Shown: positions 26,013 through 34,799, numbered from the stretch's first letter. The stretch: DNA of 39,332 bases from an uncultured Lachnospiraceae bacterium (GCA_910585655.1 CAJUFW010000006.1:5073-44404), one strand, 5' to 3'. Notes: generated from the sequence alone by a model not told the origin. Numbers and translations are program-made.

Positions 26013-28214
26013 ATGATGAAGCACAATAAAAACAATAGAACAATGTGGAAATGGTTTTATTCCTATACAGCAGCCCTTTTGCTCCCGGTGATGTTCGGAA
26101 TAATTCTCTATCTTTTTTCGGTACATACGATTGTAGAGCAGGGAGAGCAGCTACAAATACAAAATACGGAAAAGGACTACCATTATTTGAAGCAGACATT
26201 GGAAGGCATTTCCAGCAACGCGCAAAATATTATGCTGAACGATGAAGTAAGGTATTTTTCAGAGCGGCGCAGTTTTCGGAAGGAGGAGGCAATTCAGGTC
26301 AGAAAAGTGCAGGAAGTATTAAAAGGGTTTTGCATGGCAAATAAGGTGATTCAGTCGATTTATGTGTTTTATCCAAAAGAGGGTTTTATTATAACGAATA
26401 CAAATTGTTTGAGTATGGAACATAATACGTTGTTAGGGGGTCAGATAGGGCTTTATACAGAGCCGTTTCGAGGTATTTTAGAGGAAAATCCCTATAACCG
26501 TATTTCTATGATAGAAGTAGGAGGTCAGGAGTATTTGTTTTATATGCTTTGCCGGGATGGTCAGGAAAGCTTTTTGCAGCAGGATCTGGTTGTTATGATA
26601 AGGATGGAACGGCAGATTTTAGCAGGGCAGTTGACGGGAGGTTCCTCCTCTGCCCTGTTTTTGACGGTGATGGAGGAGATACCGTCAGAGCAGGAGCCGA
26701 TCTTGTTAGAACTTGGCAGCCCTTCCTTTTTAAAAGCAGTACGGTCGTATGTGATAGGTGAGAACGAGGGGGACAAGTTTCAGAAAAAGGAGTATGATAT
26801 CCTAAGGAAAGATTTAGAGGAGTATGGTCTGACAATCTGGAATGTATATTCCAATGAAAAAGCACGCCAGGGATTTCAGCGAATTTGGCTGTTTTTGGCA
26901 ATCTATCTTGTCTGCTGTAGTGTGTTAGGACCAGTTATGGTATATTGGATTTCCAGGAGAAATTATGCCCCGGTAGAGGCGTTGATCCAACTGATGGAGT
27001 CGAGCGGTTTGCAGACAGAGGAACAGAATGAGTTTGCCGTTATCCATCAGAATCTTTTGGCTCTTTTAAAAGGAATACGGGATAAACAGAAGGTATTGCG
27101 TTGGCAGCAGGATTTTTATGAGGAAAGTGATTTGTACTTTTTGCTGTGTACAAACCGTATTCCAAACGGTCAGGAAAAACGTCTGTGCTATGACGGCTTT
27201 CTGGTGACGGCTTTTGATGCGGAGGATGTTAAGGAGATACTGTATTTAGACGACGACACGCCGGGAGGAAGCCTGGAGCTTTTAGATTTTGTTATCGCCA
27301 ATGTCGTACAGGAATTTTATGCTGATTTTCCTGCCAGGGTCAGTGGAAAACTGGGGAATTTGTATTATGTGATTGCCAACTTTCCGGCAGAGGAATTTGC
27401 AGAGAAAAATGCTTTGATTTGGGAAAAGACACAAAGCATCTGCCGGTTTTTACAAGAGCGGTTTGAATTTGCGATCTGCGCGAATATCAGCCGTTTAAAA
27501 CAGAGTGTATCCAAGCTTCCGGAGGCGTATCAGGAACTGCGGGAGATTGAGGAATTTCGGAACTATATCGGAAGCGAGGAAATGATTTTATGCTATGATA
27601 CCTTTTCTAGCGATGAAGAAATCCGGAATGAAATGAATTATTTTATGCAGATAGATCAGCTTTCGGAGCTTCTTCATGCGCACCGTCATGAGGAAGCGGA
27701 AGCGCTGCAGGAAGAGATTCGCCGGAACTGGCATACGGCGGAGTGGATGGAAGAGGAACAAGAGGAAGCACAAGAGGGAGAAATTGCCAAGACAACAGAA
27801 AACGGACAGAATGAGACAGCGGAAGACGGCTTAGGCGGAACGAAGCTGACAGGAACCACCGTTCAAAGCAGCAAAAGCGCCGGACAGACGGTGCAGCGAA
27901 TCGAAGAATATCTCCACCAGCACTACCTCGATCCACAGCTTAATGTTTCTTCTATCGCCTATTTGTTTGGGCTGAACGCTTCCTACTTGTCCAGAAGCTT
28001 TTGTAAAATAACAGGTCGTGGAATGTTGGAGTATTTGACGGCGCTGCGGCTGGAACATGCCAAAATGTGTATGGAACAGGGAGAGTCGGTCAACCGCGCC
28101 GCCGAGCATTCCGGCTTCTATAGCTGCCGTCCGTTGATCCGAGCCTTTAAACAGGAAATGGGCGTGACACCGGGAGAATATTATAAGAAGAAAAAGGGAA
28201 GTACAAACAGATAG
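26013..28214 (+). CDS. Membrane-anchored AraC-family sensor regulator
   Basis: A 733-residue protein with a membrane helix near the start (about 12-36), a presumed extracellular sensor region (about 37-290), a second membrane helix (about 291-312), a cytoplasmic region (about 315-575), a low-complexity E/Q/T/S linker (about 580-625) and a C-terminal AraC double helix-turn-helix (about 630-728). Such one-protein systems sense extracellular sugars and activate nearby uptake and hydrolase genes. The upstream lipoprotein is the likely target or sensing partner. Two adjacent ATGs are possible (26013 and 26016); GGGAG lies 4 and 7 nt before them, so the second fits slightly better. Confidence 0.9.
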   Translation: MMKHNKNNRTMWKWFYSYTAALLLPVMFGIILYLFSVHTIVEQGEQLQIQNTEKDYHYLKQTLEGISSNAQNIMLNDEVRYFSERRSFRKEEAIQVRKVQEVLKGFCMANKVIQSIYVFYPKEGFIITNTNCLSMEHNTLLGGQIGLYTEPFRGILEENPYNRISMIEVGGQEYLFYMLCRDGQESFLQQDLVVMIRMERQILAGQLTGGSSSALFLTVMEEIPSEQEPILLELGSPSFLKAVRSYVIGENEGDKFQKKEYDILRKDLEEYGLTIWNVYSNEKARQGFQRIWLFLAIYLVCCSVLGPVMVYWISRRNYAPVEALIQLMESSGLQTEEQNEFAVIHQNLLALLKGIRDKQKVLRWQQDFYEESDLYFLLCTNRIPNGQEKRLCYDGFLVTAFDAEDVKEILYLDDDTPGGSLELLDFVIANVVQEFYADFPARVSGKLGNLYYVIANFPAEEFAEKNALIWEKTQSICRFLQERFEFAICANISRLKQSVSKLPEAYQELREIEEFRNYIGSEEMILCYDTFSSDEEIRNEMNYFMQIDQLSELLHAHRHEEAEALQEEIRRNWHTAEWMEEEQEEAQEGEIAKTTENGQNETAEDGLGGTKLTGTTVQSSKSAGQTVQRIEEYLHQHYLDPQLNVSSIAYLFGLNASYLSRSFCKITGRGMLEYLTALRLEHAKMCMEQGESVNRAAEHSGFYSCRPLIRAFKQEMGVTPGEYYKKKKGSTNR

Positions 28215-28217
28215 GAA

Positions 28218-28246
28218 TTGCCTGTGCCAAAGAAGTGTGTTATACT
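28218..28246 (+). promoter_or_regulatory. Promoter of dnaX
   Basis: TTGCCT (28218-28223) and TATACT (28241-28246) are 17 nt apart, with TGT giving an extended -10. Confidence 0.8.
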
Positions 28247-28259
28247 TTTTTATCATAAA

Positions 28260-28284
28260 CCAGAGAGTTTTGGGATGTCTCTGG
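28260..28284 (+). other. Stem-loop in the dnaX leader
   Basis: CCAGAGA (28260-28266) and TCTCTGG (28278-28284) pair with an 11-nt loop, followed by CTTAAAAAAGG and the ribosome binding site. No known riboswitch or SRP RNA features are seen. Confidence 0.4.
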
Positions 28285-28310
28285 CTTAAAAAAGGTAAGG
28301 ATGTGCAGAT

Positions 28311-29912
28311 ATGGGATATACAGCATTATACCGAAAATTCCGTCCGGGCGGTTTTGAGGAAGTAAAGGGACAGGACGCAATAGTGACTACGTTAAAAAAT
28401 CAGATTCAGGCAGATCGGATCGGTCATGCCTATTTGTTTTGTGGGACAAGAGGAACCGGAAAAACCTCCGTAGCAAAGATTTTGGCAAGGGCGGTCAACT
28501 GTGAATATCCAACAGAGGGAAGCCCCTGTGGAGAATGCCCGATGTGCAGGCGGATTGCAGAGGGAACCTCTATGAATGTGATCGAAATCGATGCCGCCTC
28601 CAACAACGGAGTAGACAATATCCGCGAGATCATTGATGAGGTACAATATTCTCCGACAGAGGGGCGTTATAAGGTATATATCATTGATGAGGTGCATATG
28701 CTTTCTCCTGGGGCGTTTAACGCTTTGTTAAAAACGTTGGAGGAGCCGCCTTCTTATGTGATCTTTATTTTGGCGACGACGGAAGCCCATAAGATTCCGA
28801 TTACGATTTTATCCCGTTGTCAGCGGTATGATTTTAAACGGATTTCGATAGAGACGATTACCGCCCGCCTGCAGGAGCTGATGGAGCGGGAGGGAAATGA
28901 GGCAGAAGAAAAGGCGCTGCGCTATGTGGCAAAAGCGGGAGACGGTTCGATGCGTGATTCCCTTAGCCTGCTGGATCAGTGTCTGGCGTTTCATTTTGGG
29001 AAAAAACTTACCTATGATAATGTGCTGGAAGTGTTGGGAGCAGTCGATACAGAGGTATTTACCAGGCTGTTCTATTTTTTGCTGTCCGGGCAGGTAGAAG
29101 GCTGTCTTGACTTGTTAGAGAAAATCGTTATGGATGGGCGCGATATAACGCAGTTTGCAGTGGATATGACGTGGTACTTTCGGAATCTTTTGCTGCTCTC
29201 GACCTCCGAGGAAGCGGCAGATCGTATCGATGTAGCCAGCGATCAGCTAGAGCAGATGAAAGAGGCAGCCAGGCGGACGGACGGAGAGACGCTGATGCGC
29301 TATATTCGTATTTTTTCGGAGCTGTCCGGACAGCTTCGTTATGCTTCACAAAAACGGGTGATAGTAGAAATTGCCTTGATTAAACTCTGTAAGCCGGAGA
29401 TGGAGACTGACTATACGTCCTTAGTAGAGCGGGTAAAGCAGCTAGAAGAAAGGCTGGAACAGTATCAAAGCCAGGGGTTATCTGCTTTTTTGGAAAAAGG
29501 TGGGAGCGAATCGTTAAAGGCGCTGCAGGCGGCAGGAGGCAGCTTGAGGCAGGACGAAGCGGAGACGAAGGGCGAGCCGGTTTATGAAAAGGCGGTGCCG
29601 GAGGATTTGCAGGAGGTCGCTAAAAATTGGACGAAAATCGTTGCCGGGCTTTCCCATCCCTTAAAAACTTATATAAAAGAAGCAAAACCGTCGGCGGAAG
29701 GCGGTTCCCTGCTGCTGGTATTTGAAGATCAGCTCGACAAAGGTTGCGTAGATACAGAGGCGCATCTATCGGAGTTAAAACAGGCGATTAACCAGTGTGT
29801 AAAAAAGGATGTAGAAATTCGTACCGTGTGCCGGAAGGCAGCGGCAGGTCGGGAAGCAGATTGGATAGATTTAAGCCGGATGATCAAAGCCGAAATCGAA
29901 TACGTGGATTGA
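28311..29912 (+). CDS. dnaX: DNA polymerase III subunit gamma/tau
   Basis: The 533-residue clamp-loader ATPase subunit. Walker A is G-T-R-G-T-G-K-T at 45-52; zinc-binding cysteines are C64, C73, C76 and C79; the D-E-V-H Walker B and I-L-S-R-C-Q sensor/arginine-finger motifs follow. Residues 1-360 are the conserved gamma part, and the remainder is a tau-like C-terminal extension that should contact the polymerase. No classic gamma frameshift site was identified. It heads the conserved dnaX-ybaB-recR cluster. Confidence 0.97.
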   Translation: MGYTALYRKFRPGGFEEVKGQDAIVTTLKNQIQADRIGHAYLFCGTRGTGKTSVAKILARAVNCEYPTEGSPCGECPMCRRIAEGTSMNVIEIDAASNNGVDNIREIIDEVQYSPTEGRYKVYIIDEVHMLSPGAFNALLKTLEEPPSYVIFILATTEAHKIPITILSRCQRYDFKRISIETITARLQELMEREGNEAEEKALRYVAKAGDGSMRDSLSLLDQCLAFHFGKKLTYDNVLEVLGAVDTEVFTRLFYFLLSGQVEGCLDLLEKIVMDGRDITQFAVDMTWYFRNLLLLSTSEEAADRIDVASDQLEQMKEAARRTDGETLMRYIRIFSELSGQLRYASQKRVIVEIALIKLCKPEMETDYTSLVERVKQLEERLEQYQSQGLSAFLEKGGSESLKALQAAGGSLRQDEAETKGEPVYEKAVPEDLQEVAKNWTKIVAGLSHPLKTYIKEAKPSAEGGSLLLVFEDQLDKGCVDTEAHLSELKQAINQCVKKDVEIRTVCRKAAAGREADWIDLSRMIKAEIEYVD

Positions 29913-29915
29913 GGC

Positions 29916-29944
29916 TTGCCGGAATTGGAAATCCATGGTACAAT
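29916..29944 (+). promoter_or_regulatory. Promoter of ybaB-recR
   Basis: TTGCCG (29916-29921) and TACAAT (29939-29944) are 17 nt apart, with TGG as extended -10. A small GCTTCT/AGAAGC hairpin (29956-29972) precedes the AGGAAAGGGG ribosome binding site. Confidence 0.7.
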
Positions 29945-29991
29945 GTTAAAAGTTAGCTTCTTTTTGAGAAGCAGGAAAGGGGAAACCAGAT

Positions 29992-30345
29992 ATGGCAAAG
30001 CGAGGTGGATTTCCGGGCGGAATGCCGGGAAATATGAATAATCTGATGAAACAAGCACAGAGAATGCAGCGTCAGATGGAGGAAAAGAGCAAAGAAATCG
30101 AGGAAAAGGAATGGGAAGCCAGTGCCGGAGGCGGCGTCGTGACCGTTAAGGTATCTGGTAAAAAGGAACTGGTATCGGTAAAGCTGGCGCCGGAGGTAGT
30201 CGATCCGGAGGATATTGAGACATTAGAGGATTTGATCGTAGCGGCGACCAACGAAGCCCTGCGTAAGATGGAGGAGGAATCTGCCGAGGCGATGAACTCG
30301 ATCGCCGGAGGTTTAGGTGGTTTGGGTGGAGGCTTTCCGTTCTGA
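29992..30345 (+). CDS. YbaB/EbfC-family nucleoid-associated protein
   Basis: A 117-residue DNA-binding protein of the YbaB/EbfC family. Typical features are the G/M-rich start with N-N-L-M-K-Q-A-Q-R-M-Q, the V-V-T-V-K-V-S-G-K core and a glycine-rich end. It lies between dnaX and recR as in most Firmicutes. Its stop overlaps the recR start by one base (TGATG), which suggests coupled translation. Confidence 0.95.
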   Translation: MAKRGGFPGGMPGNMNNLMKQAQRMQRQMEEKSKEIEEKEWEASAGGGVVTVKVSGKKELVSVKLAPEVVDPEDIETLEDLIVAATNEALRKMEEESAEAMNSIAGGLGGLGGGFPF

Positions 30346-30941
30346 TGGAATATTATAGCAAACAGATCAGTAAATTGATCGAGGAGTTAGGCAGGCTGCC
30401 GGGAATTGGCAATAAAACGGCGGGCAGACTGGCGTTTCATATTATTCATATGCCGGAGGAACATGCGAAAAGTCTGGCAGCGGCGATTTTAGATGCCAGA
30501 GAAAATGTCCGTTATTGTAAGGAATGTTATACGATTACCGATTCCGAGCTTTGTCCGATTTGCTCTAGCCCGAAGCGAGACCATAAGACGATTATGGTAG
30601 TAGAAAATGTACGGGATATGTCAGCCTATGAAAAAACACAGAAATACGAAGGCGTGTACCATGTACTGCATGGCGCGATTTCTCCGATGCTTGGGATCGG
30701 TCCTTCTGATATTCGTTTAAAGGAGCTGATGCAGCGGCTTCAGGGAGAGATTGAAGAGGTGATCATTGCGACCGGTTCCAGCCTGGAAGGAGAAACGACG
30801 GCAATGTATATCAGTAAGCTGATTAAGCCGACCGGAATCCGGGTCAGCCGGATTGCAAGCGGCGTCCCGGTAGGCGGCGATCTGGAAAATATCGACGAGG
30901 TTACATTGCTGCGTGCCTTGGAGGGACGTGTAGAGCTGTGA
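30345..30941 (+). CDS. recR: Recombination mediator RecR
   Basis: The 198-residue RecR of the RecFOR pathway, which helps load RecA at gaps. The helix-hairpin-helix contains L-P-G-I-G-N-K-T-A; four cysteines of the zinc finger lie in Y-C-K-E-C and L-C-P-I-C; a Toprim domain follows from about residue 80. Length matches the family. The GGAGG for its start lies inside the end of the ybaB gene. Confidence 0.97.
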   Translation: MEYYSKQISKLIEELGRLPGIGNKTAGRLAFHIIHMPEEHAKSLAAAILDARENVRYCKECYTITDSELCPICSSPKRDHKTIMVVENVRDMSAYEKTQKYEGVYHVLHGAISPMLGIGPSDIRLKELMQRLQGEIEEVIIATGSSLEGETTAMYISKLIKPTGIRVSRIASGVPVGGDLENIDEVTLLRALEGRVEL

Positions 30942-30971
30942 GACTTGATAAGGGAGCCATCCCAAAACGCA

Positions 30972-31012
30972 AAGAAATACCGCACGGGCGGGGGACCCAT
31001 GCGGTATTTCTT
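30972..31012 (+). terminator. Terminator after recR
   Basis: A 13-bp perfect stem (30972-30984 with 31000-31012; core GAAATACCGCA) has a 15-nt loop. The 3' arm itself ends in TATTTCTT, giving a U-rich run. The rest of the gap to 31332 is AT-rich and holds a palindrome and a promoter only. Confidence 0.8.
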
Positions 31013-31039
31013 ATGTTATGCTACAATGAGAGGGGGAGT

Positions 31040-31055
31040 AAATGAAATTTCATTT
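31040..31055. repeat. 16-bp perfect AT-rich palindrome in the recR downstream gap
   Basis: AAATGAAATTTCATTT is fully self-complementary. It sits alone in an AT-rich stretch of about 220 nt between the recR terminator and the next promoter, with no gene assigned. Confidence 0.6.
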
Positions 31056-31229
31056 CATCGAAACTACTTTGAACTTCATTACGTGTACTACTATAAACTA
31101 TAAATGTGAAAGAGATGTGTACAAAACTTAAAATAAGTCTAAAAAACCTTACAGAACCCTTAATTTTTACTTGTGATATCAGAAAATCTCTTAGAAAAGA
31201 TAAAAATTTTGCCGTTTGCCATAAAAGCA

Positions 31230-31258
31230 TTGTTTATTAGCAGGAAATTTGTTAGAAT
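31230..31258 (+). promoter_or_regulatory. Promoter of the coiled-coil membrane protein gene
   Basis: TTGTTT (31230-31235) and TAGAAT (31253-31258) are 17 nt apart, with TGT as extended -10. Confidence 0.7.
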
Positions 31259-31331
31259 ATCGGTAACGACAAAGGGACGTGGTTTGATAGAAGGAAAAGA
31301 GAAGTACGGAAAAGGGAAAGGGACGAGATAG

Positions 31332-32429
31332 ATGGAGCAAAGTATATTGTCAGCAGGGAGAGATATGCTGTTGGAAATCAGGGGGCAGGTGCTGGAGCTG
31401 GACGGTTGTAAGGCGCGGGTGGAAGAGCTGGTGATAGAGGAGGAACGGCAAGAACGAACATTAGCGATCCGGGAAAAGCAGATAACCGAGGAAATTTCCG
31501 AGACGCTCCGGAAAAGAAAAGAAGAGGTAGGAGCGGCGTTTCAGGAAGAGGAGGAAAAGCTTCGAGCCAGGCAAAAGAAATTAAAAATCAAAAAAGAAAG
31601 ATATAAGAACGGACGGATGTCCGAGCGGATTGAAGCGGAGACTGCCGGGCTGGCGGAGGAAAACGACCAGCTTCGGGCAGAGGCAAAGAGCGCCTTCCGG
31701 CAGAGCCATACGCCGCAGATTCTAAACACGGCTGCTTATTACAATCTGTTTATGCCGAAAAATCTGTCGGAATACCTGACTTGTCTGCTGACGCTGCTGG
31801 TGTTATTTACAGCCGTTCCGGTGGGGGTATATTATTTACTGCCGGATCCAAAAGGATGGTATTGGATTTTGATTTACCTGGGGGCAATTCTGCTTTTTGG
31901 CGGCGGATATGTGCTGATTCATAATTATACCAAAGCGAATTATACGGACGCCCTGATCAAAGGCAGGAGGCTTCGGAGCCGGATTTTATTAAACAAACGC
32001 GCGATATCAAAAATCCGGCGCCAGATTGAACGGGACAAAGATGAGAGCATCTATGGCTTGGAGCAGTTTGACGAGGAGATCGACGCCGTACAGCAGGAGC
32101 TGGAAGAGATGATACAGCGCCGCAAGGACGCGATGAATTATTTTGAAGGGACGACGAAGACGGCGATCATCGAAGAAATCCGGGGCAGGAATCAGGCGGA
32201 TCTGGAACGGATGCGGGACGAGCATGAAGCGACCTATCAGGAACTGAAAGCAACTCAGGATAAAGTCAAACAGAAAACGCTCTATGTGGCAGAAAATTAT
32301 GAAGCGTTTTTGGGACGGGAGTTTGTGAGCGCAACCGTATTGGACAGGTTGTTGGAACAGATGGAGCAAGGGAAGGCGGATACCATAGGAACAGCGCTGG
32401 CGCTCTACAAGGAAGAGGGGAGTGTATAA
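31332..32429 (+). CDS. Coiled-coil membrane protein of unknown function
   Basis: The family was not recognised. The 365-residue product has a long charged coiled coil (about 20-125), two membrane helices forming a hairpin (about 147-168 and 173-195) and a second coiled coil (about 205-330). Both coils should face the cytoplasm, so it could be a membrane tether or scaffold. Its 3' end overlaps the convergent yyaC gene by 25 nt. AAAGGGA precedes the ATG. Confidence 0.8.
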   Translation: MEQSILSAGRDMLLEIRGQVLELDGCKARVEELVIEEERQERTLAIREKQITEEISETLRKRKEEVGAAFQEEEEKLRARQKKLKIKKERYKNGRMSERIEAETAGLAEENDQLRAEAKSAFRQSHTPQILNTAAYYNLFMPKNLSEYLTCLLTLLVLFTAVPVGVYYLLPDPKGWYWILIYLGAILLFGGGYVLIHNYTKANYTDALIKGRRLRSRILLNKRAISKIRRQIERDKDESIYGLEQFDEEIDAVQQELEEMIQRRKDAMNYFEGTTKTAIIEEIRGRNQADLERMRDEHEATYQELKATQDKVKQKTLYVAENYEAFLGREFVSATVLDRLLEQMEQGKADTIGTALALYKEEGSV

Positions 32430-32965
32430 CGAATTCCAAGGCAGATGCAGTCTGCCAGCCGCATGACGAGATTTAGGCGGGTGGTCTGAAGCAGCATATG
32501 GTCGAACAGACCAGAGGCGTTTACGATTCCTGTGATAGAGACGTTTCCGACCGCCGGAAGGGTTTTGGATACGCCTGCACCTGGTTTTAGGGCGCCGGAT
32601 TTAAGGGAAATATAGCCGATGTGTTCGTTGGTTCCTAACGAAGCGTCGATAGCAATGATAAAGGCTCGTTTATGAGCCTTTTTTATTTTTTCTAAAGTAG
32701 CTTCCAGATTTTTGGCATGGACGGGTTGATCGAGCGTGCCGTAAACGGAATAGCGGAACTGACGGGATTGTGTCAGTTTATGCCCGATCAGTGGACCAAG
32801 GGAATCTCCGGTGGCGCGGTCAGAGCCGATACATAGGAAAATGAGTTCTTCTTCTCTGGTTTTTTCGTGGCGCAGAATACGAGCCAGCTCCCGGCTGAAA
32901 TGATAGGGGGTGTGATAATTGCCTGCGTCGTAATAATGTGTTTTTTTTTCTTCTATTGCAATCAT
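32405..32965 (-). CDS. yyaC: Sporulation protein YyaC
   Basis: A 186-residue protein of the YyaC/DUF1256 family, related in fold to the germination protease GPR and made during sporulation. Diagnostic blocks are C-I-G-S-D-R-A-T-G-D-S-L-G-P, a D-A-S-L-G segment and P-A-V-G-N-V-S-I-T-G. AAGGAAGG lies before the ATG at 32965. A run of nine A residues occurs at codons 6-9. Its presence argues for a spore-forming host. Confidence 0.93.
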   Translation of the reverse strand: MIAIEEKKTHYYDAGNYHTPYHFSRELARILRHEKTREEELIFLCIGSDRATGDSLGPLIGHKLTQSRQFRYSVYGTLDQPVHAKNLEATLEKIKKAHKRAFIIAIDASLGTNEHIGYISLKSGALKPGAGVSKTLPAVGNVSITGIVNASGLFDHMLLQTTRLNLVMRLADCICLGIRYTLPSSL

Positions 32966-33077
32966 GGGAGCCTTCCTTTCTCTTTTTTCTTTTCTTTTTC
33001 TCTAGTATTCACCAAAATTGGTAAAATATAAGCGTGTCGAAAGAGAAATGAAAATTCTTTCTGTTTTGGTGCTTTCT

Positions 33078-33110
33078 TTGACAAAAATAGTGCCTGGGAT
33101 GTGGTATACC
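33078..33110 (+). promoter_or_regulatory. Promoter candidate of the LysM protein gene
   Basis: TTGACA (33078-33083) is a perfect -35. The best -10 is ambiguous: GGTATA (33103-33108, 19-nt spacer) or TATACC (33105-33110, preceded by TGG). It lies inside a possible 45-codon upstream extension of the LysM gene and so argues against that longer start. Confidence 0.45.
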
Positions 33111-33152
33111 TATAAGGAAAGAAGCCGACAGGCAGGAAAGGGGAAGAGACGT

Positions 33153-34661
33153 ATGAAAAAAAGAAATATCAGGCAGATTGGTCAGGTAAAGGGGATACGA
33201 AATATTTATATAGAGGATTATGCCATGAGCTATTTAAAGCAGATGGCGGAACCGGACGTTCCCTATGCCCGGATGGCGGTATTGATAGGAGAGCAGGAAA
33301 AGGGAGCAAAGGAAACAGCAGTGTATGTATACGGTGTATTGGATATTCCGTCAGGAGGAGAAGGGGTCGGCTACCAGATGGACGGAGCGGCATGGACACA
33401 GCTTTATGCGAAAATGGGACAGCATTTTCCAAACATGGAAATCGTAGGCTGGTATTTGACCGGAGAAGAAATCATTCCGGAAAAAAGCGACTGGCTGCTT
33501 CGTTTTCATCGGGAAAATTTTATGGGAGAAAATAAGATTTTCTTTTATTACAATCCGTTGGAGTTAGAAGAAATCGGATATTTTTACGAGGAGGGACAGC
33601 TAAAGCCTCAAAGCGGGTACTACATATTTTATGAGAAAAACGAGGCGATGCAGAATCTGTTGGTAACAAAGCATCAGGAGGAAGAGAATCACTATTGGAC
33701 AGGCTTTAAAGACGGCAGGACAAGCAGCCGGTATGAATCCAATCTTCAAGAGAACCGAACGGCGTATACGACCTGGGAGGAAAAGGGTCAATATGCTTAT
33801 GAAAGTGAACGAACAGAAGAGAGAGGACGTTCTGCTTATGAAAGAGAACCATATGAAAGCGCTCAGGTGGAGACTGCCGAGCGTATGGAGGAAGTAAAGC
33901 GCTCGTCCGGAGGCAAGGGTTCTTCTTATCTGGCAGGAATTGCCACGGCAGTAGCGGTTTTAGCATTGTGTCTGGCAGGGCTCCAATATTTTGATCGGCT
34001 TGACGGGCTAGAGGAGGCTGTCCGTCAGCTAACAGGCAGTCTTTCGGAAAGGACTACAATGGGACAAGCGCAGACGGAGGGAGAAGGAGAGGAGGAAAAG
34101 AGGGAGGAGCAAAAGGAAACGGATAAAACAGGTGAAAATAAGCAGGAGGGAGAAGATACAGACGAAAGGGAAGAGAACACGAAAGAAAACCAGACAGGGG
34201 AGGTCGGAGGCGGAAGCGTATTAGAGGTGGAAACTCTTCCGGGTGGTATTATAGCAAATCCAGCTTCAACAGATAGTCGGGAGCAGGCAGAAGGTCAGAA
34301 GCAGACAGAGGATCAGGAACAAACAGAGAATCAGAAGCAAAGCGAAGAGGAAGAAAATGGAACGACTCAGGGAAAAACGGGGCAAGCCGACAGAAGAGAA
34401 GAGGACGAGACGGAAGGCATCGAACCGGTAGAGGATGCAGATTCCGAGGAGACTTCCGAACTGGAAAATTCGGAAAAGGCAAAGGAGCGTACCGATACGG
34501 CGCGCTCCCAAAACCGCTATATCGTACAGCCCGGAGATACACTTTCCGGAATCTGCCGGAACTTTTACCAGGATTTGTCTATGCTGGATACGTTGATGCA
34601 GGTCAACCAGCTTTCCGATCCAAATGGGATTTTAGAAGGAGATATTCTGATTTTGCCATGA
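33153..34661 (+). CDS. Membrane protein with MPN-like N-terminal domain and C-terminal LysM domain
   Basis: A 502-residue protein. Residues 1-180 resemble a JAB1/MPN fold: A-V-L-I-G (about 44-48), a V-Y-G-V-L-D-I-P strand, then V-G-W-Y-L-T-G at 98-104. Zinc-binding MPN proteins have HxHP there, so this one would be metal-free, like the V-G-W-Y-x-T-G segments of eIF3f and CSN6. One membrane helix (about 260-280) and a long acidic E/Q/T linker (about 290-450) follow. The last 47 residues (456-502) are a LysM domain beginning Y-I-V-Q-P-G-D-T-L. The likely topology is MPN-like inside, LysM outside on peptidoglycan. GGAAAGGGG and the promoter position favour the ATG at 33153 over one 45 codons upstream. 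Function unknown; the MPN assignment is by eye. Confidence 0.8.
   Translation: MKKRNIRQIGQVKGIRNIYIEDYAMSYLKQMAEPDVPYARMAVLIGEQEKGAKETAVYVYGVLDIPSGGEGVGYQMDGAAWTQLYAKMGQHFPNMEIVGWYLTGEEIIPEKSDWLLRFHRENFMGENKIFFYYNPLELEEIGYFYEEGQLKPQSGYYIFYEKNEAMQNLLVTKHQEEENHYWTGFKDGRTSSRYESNLQENRTAYTTWEEKGQYAYESERTEERGRSAYEREPYESAQVETAERMEEVKRSSGGKGSSYLAGIATAVAVLALCLAGLQYFDRLDGLEEAVRQLTGSLSERTTMGQAQTEGEGEEEKREEQKETDKTGENKQEGEDTDEREENTKENQTGEVGGGSVLEVETLPGGIIANPASTDSREQAEGQKQTEDQEQTENQKQSEEEENGTTQGKTGQADRREEDETEGIEPVEDADSEETSELENSEKAKERTDTARSQNRYIVQPGDTLSGICRNFYQDLSMLDTLMQVNQLSDPNGILEGDILILP
34296..34349 (+). repeat. Three tandem 18-bp imperfect repeats in the LysM protein linker
   Basis: The units at 34296-34313, 34314-34331 and 34332-34349 encode QKQTED, QEQTEN and QKQSEE. 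They are in frame, so copy-number change would alter only linker length. Confidence 0.7.
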
Positions 34662-34755
34662 GGGCGGGCTTGACTTTCTTGAACCTACAGGCGATTCGCT
34701 ATGAGTTCGTCAAAACCGGAAAAGTCTTTATCTGGTCAGGCTATGAAAATATAAG

Positions 34756-34799
34756 AAAAGCTGCTGCGAATGTGGAAGAAACATAAGCGGCAGCTTTTT
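34756..34799 (+). terminator. Terminator after the LysM protein gene
   Basis: AAAAGCTGCTGC (34756-34767) pairs with GCGGCAGCTTTT (34787-34798) with one G-U pair and a 19-nt loop, ending in TTTTT. Confidence 0.85.

Noticed and set aside
28215..28310. SRP RNA gene upstream of dnaX
   Set aside because: That position often holds it in Firmicutes, but the GGAA-tetraloop core and conserved bulges are absent; only a promoter and a small hairpin are seen.
31021..31230. Possible 69-residue minus-strand protein in the gap after recR
   Set aside because: No ribosome binding site before its ATG and no recognisable sequence; the region is simply AT-rich.
32966..33020. SigmaG-type promoter for yyaC
   Set aside because: A TGAATA is present upstream on the minus strand, but no CATNNTA-like -10 lies 17-18 nt after it.
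33018..33152. Extension of the LysM protein by 45 codons
   Set aside because: A TTGACA promoter box lies inside it, and the downstream ATG has a good ribosome binding site followed by a domain-like start.
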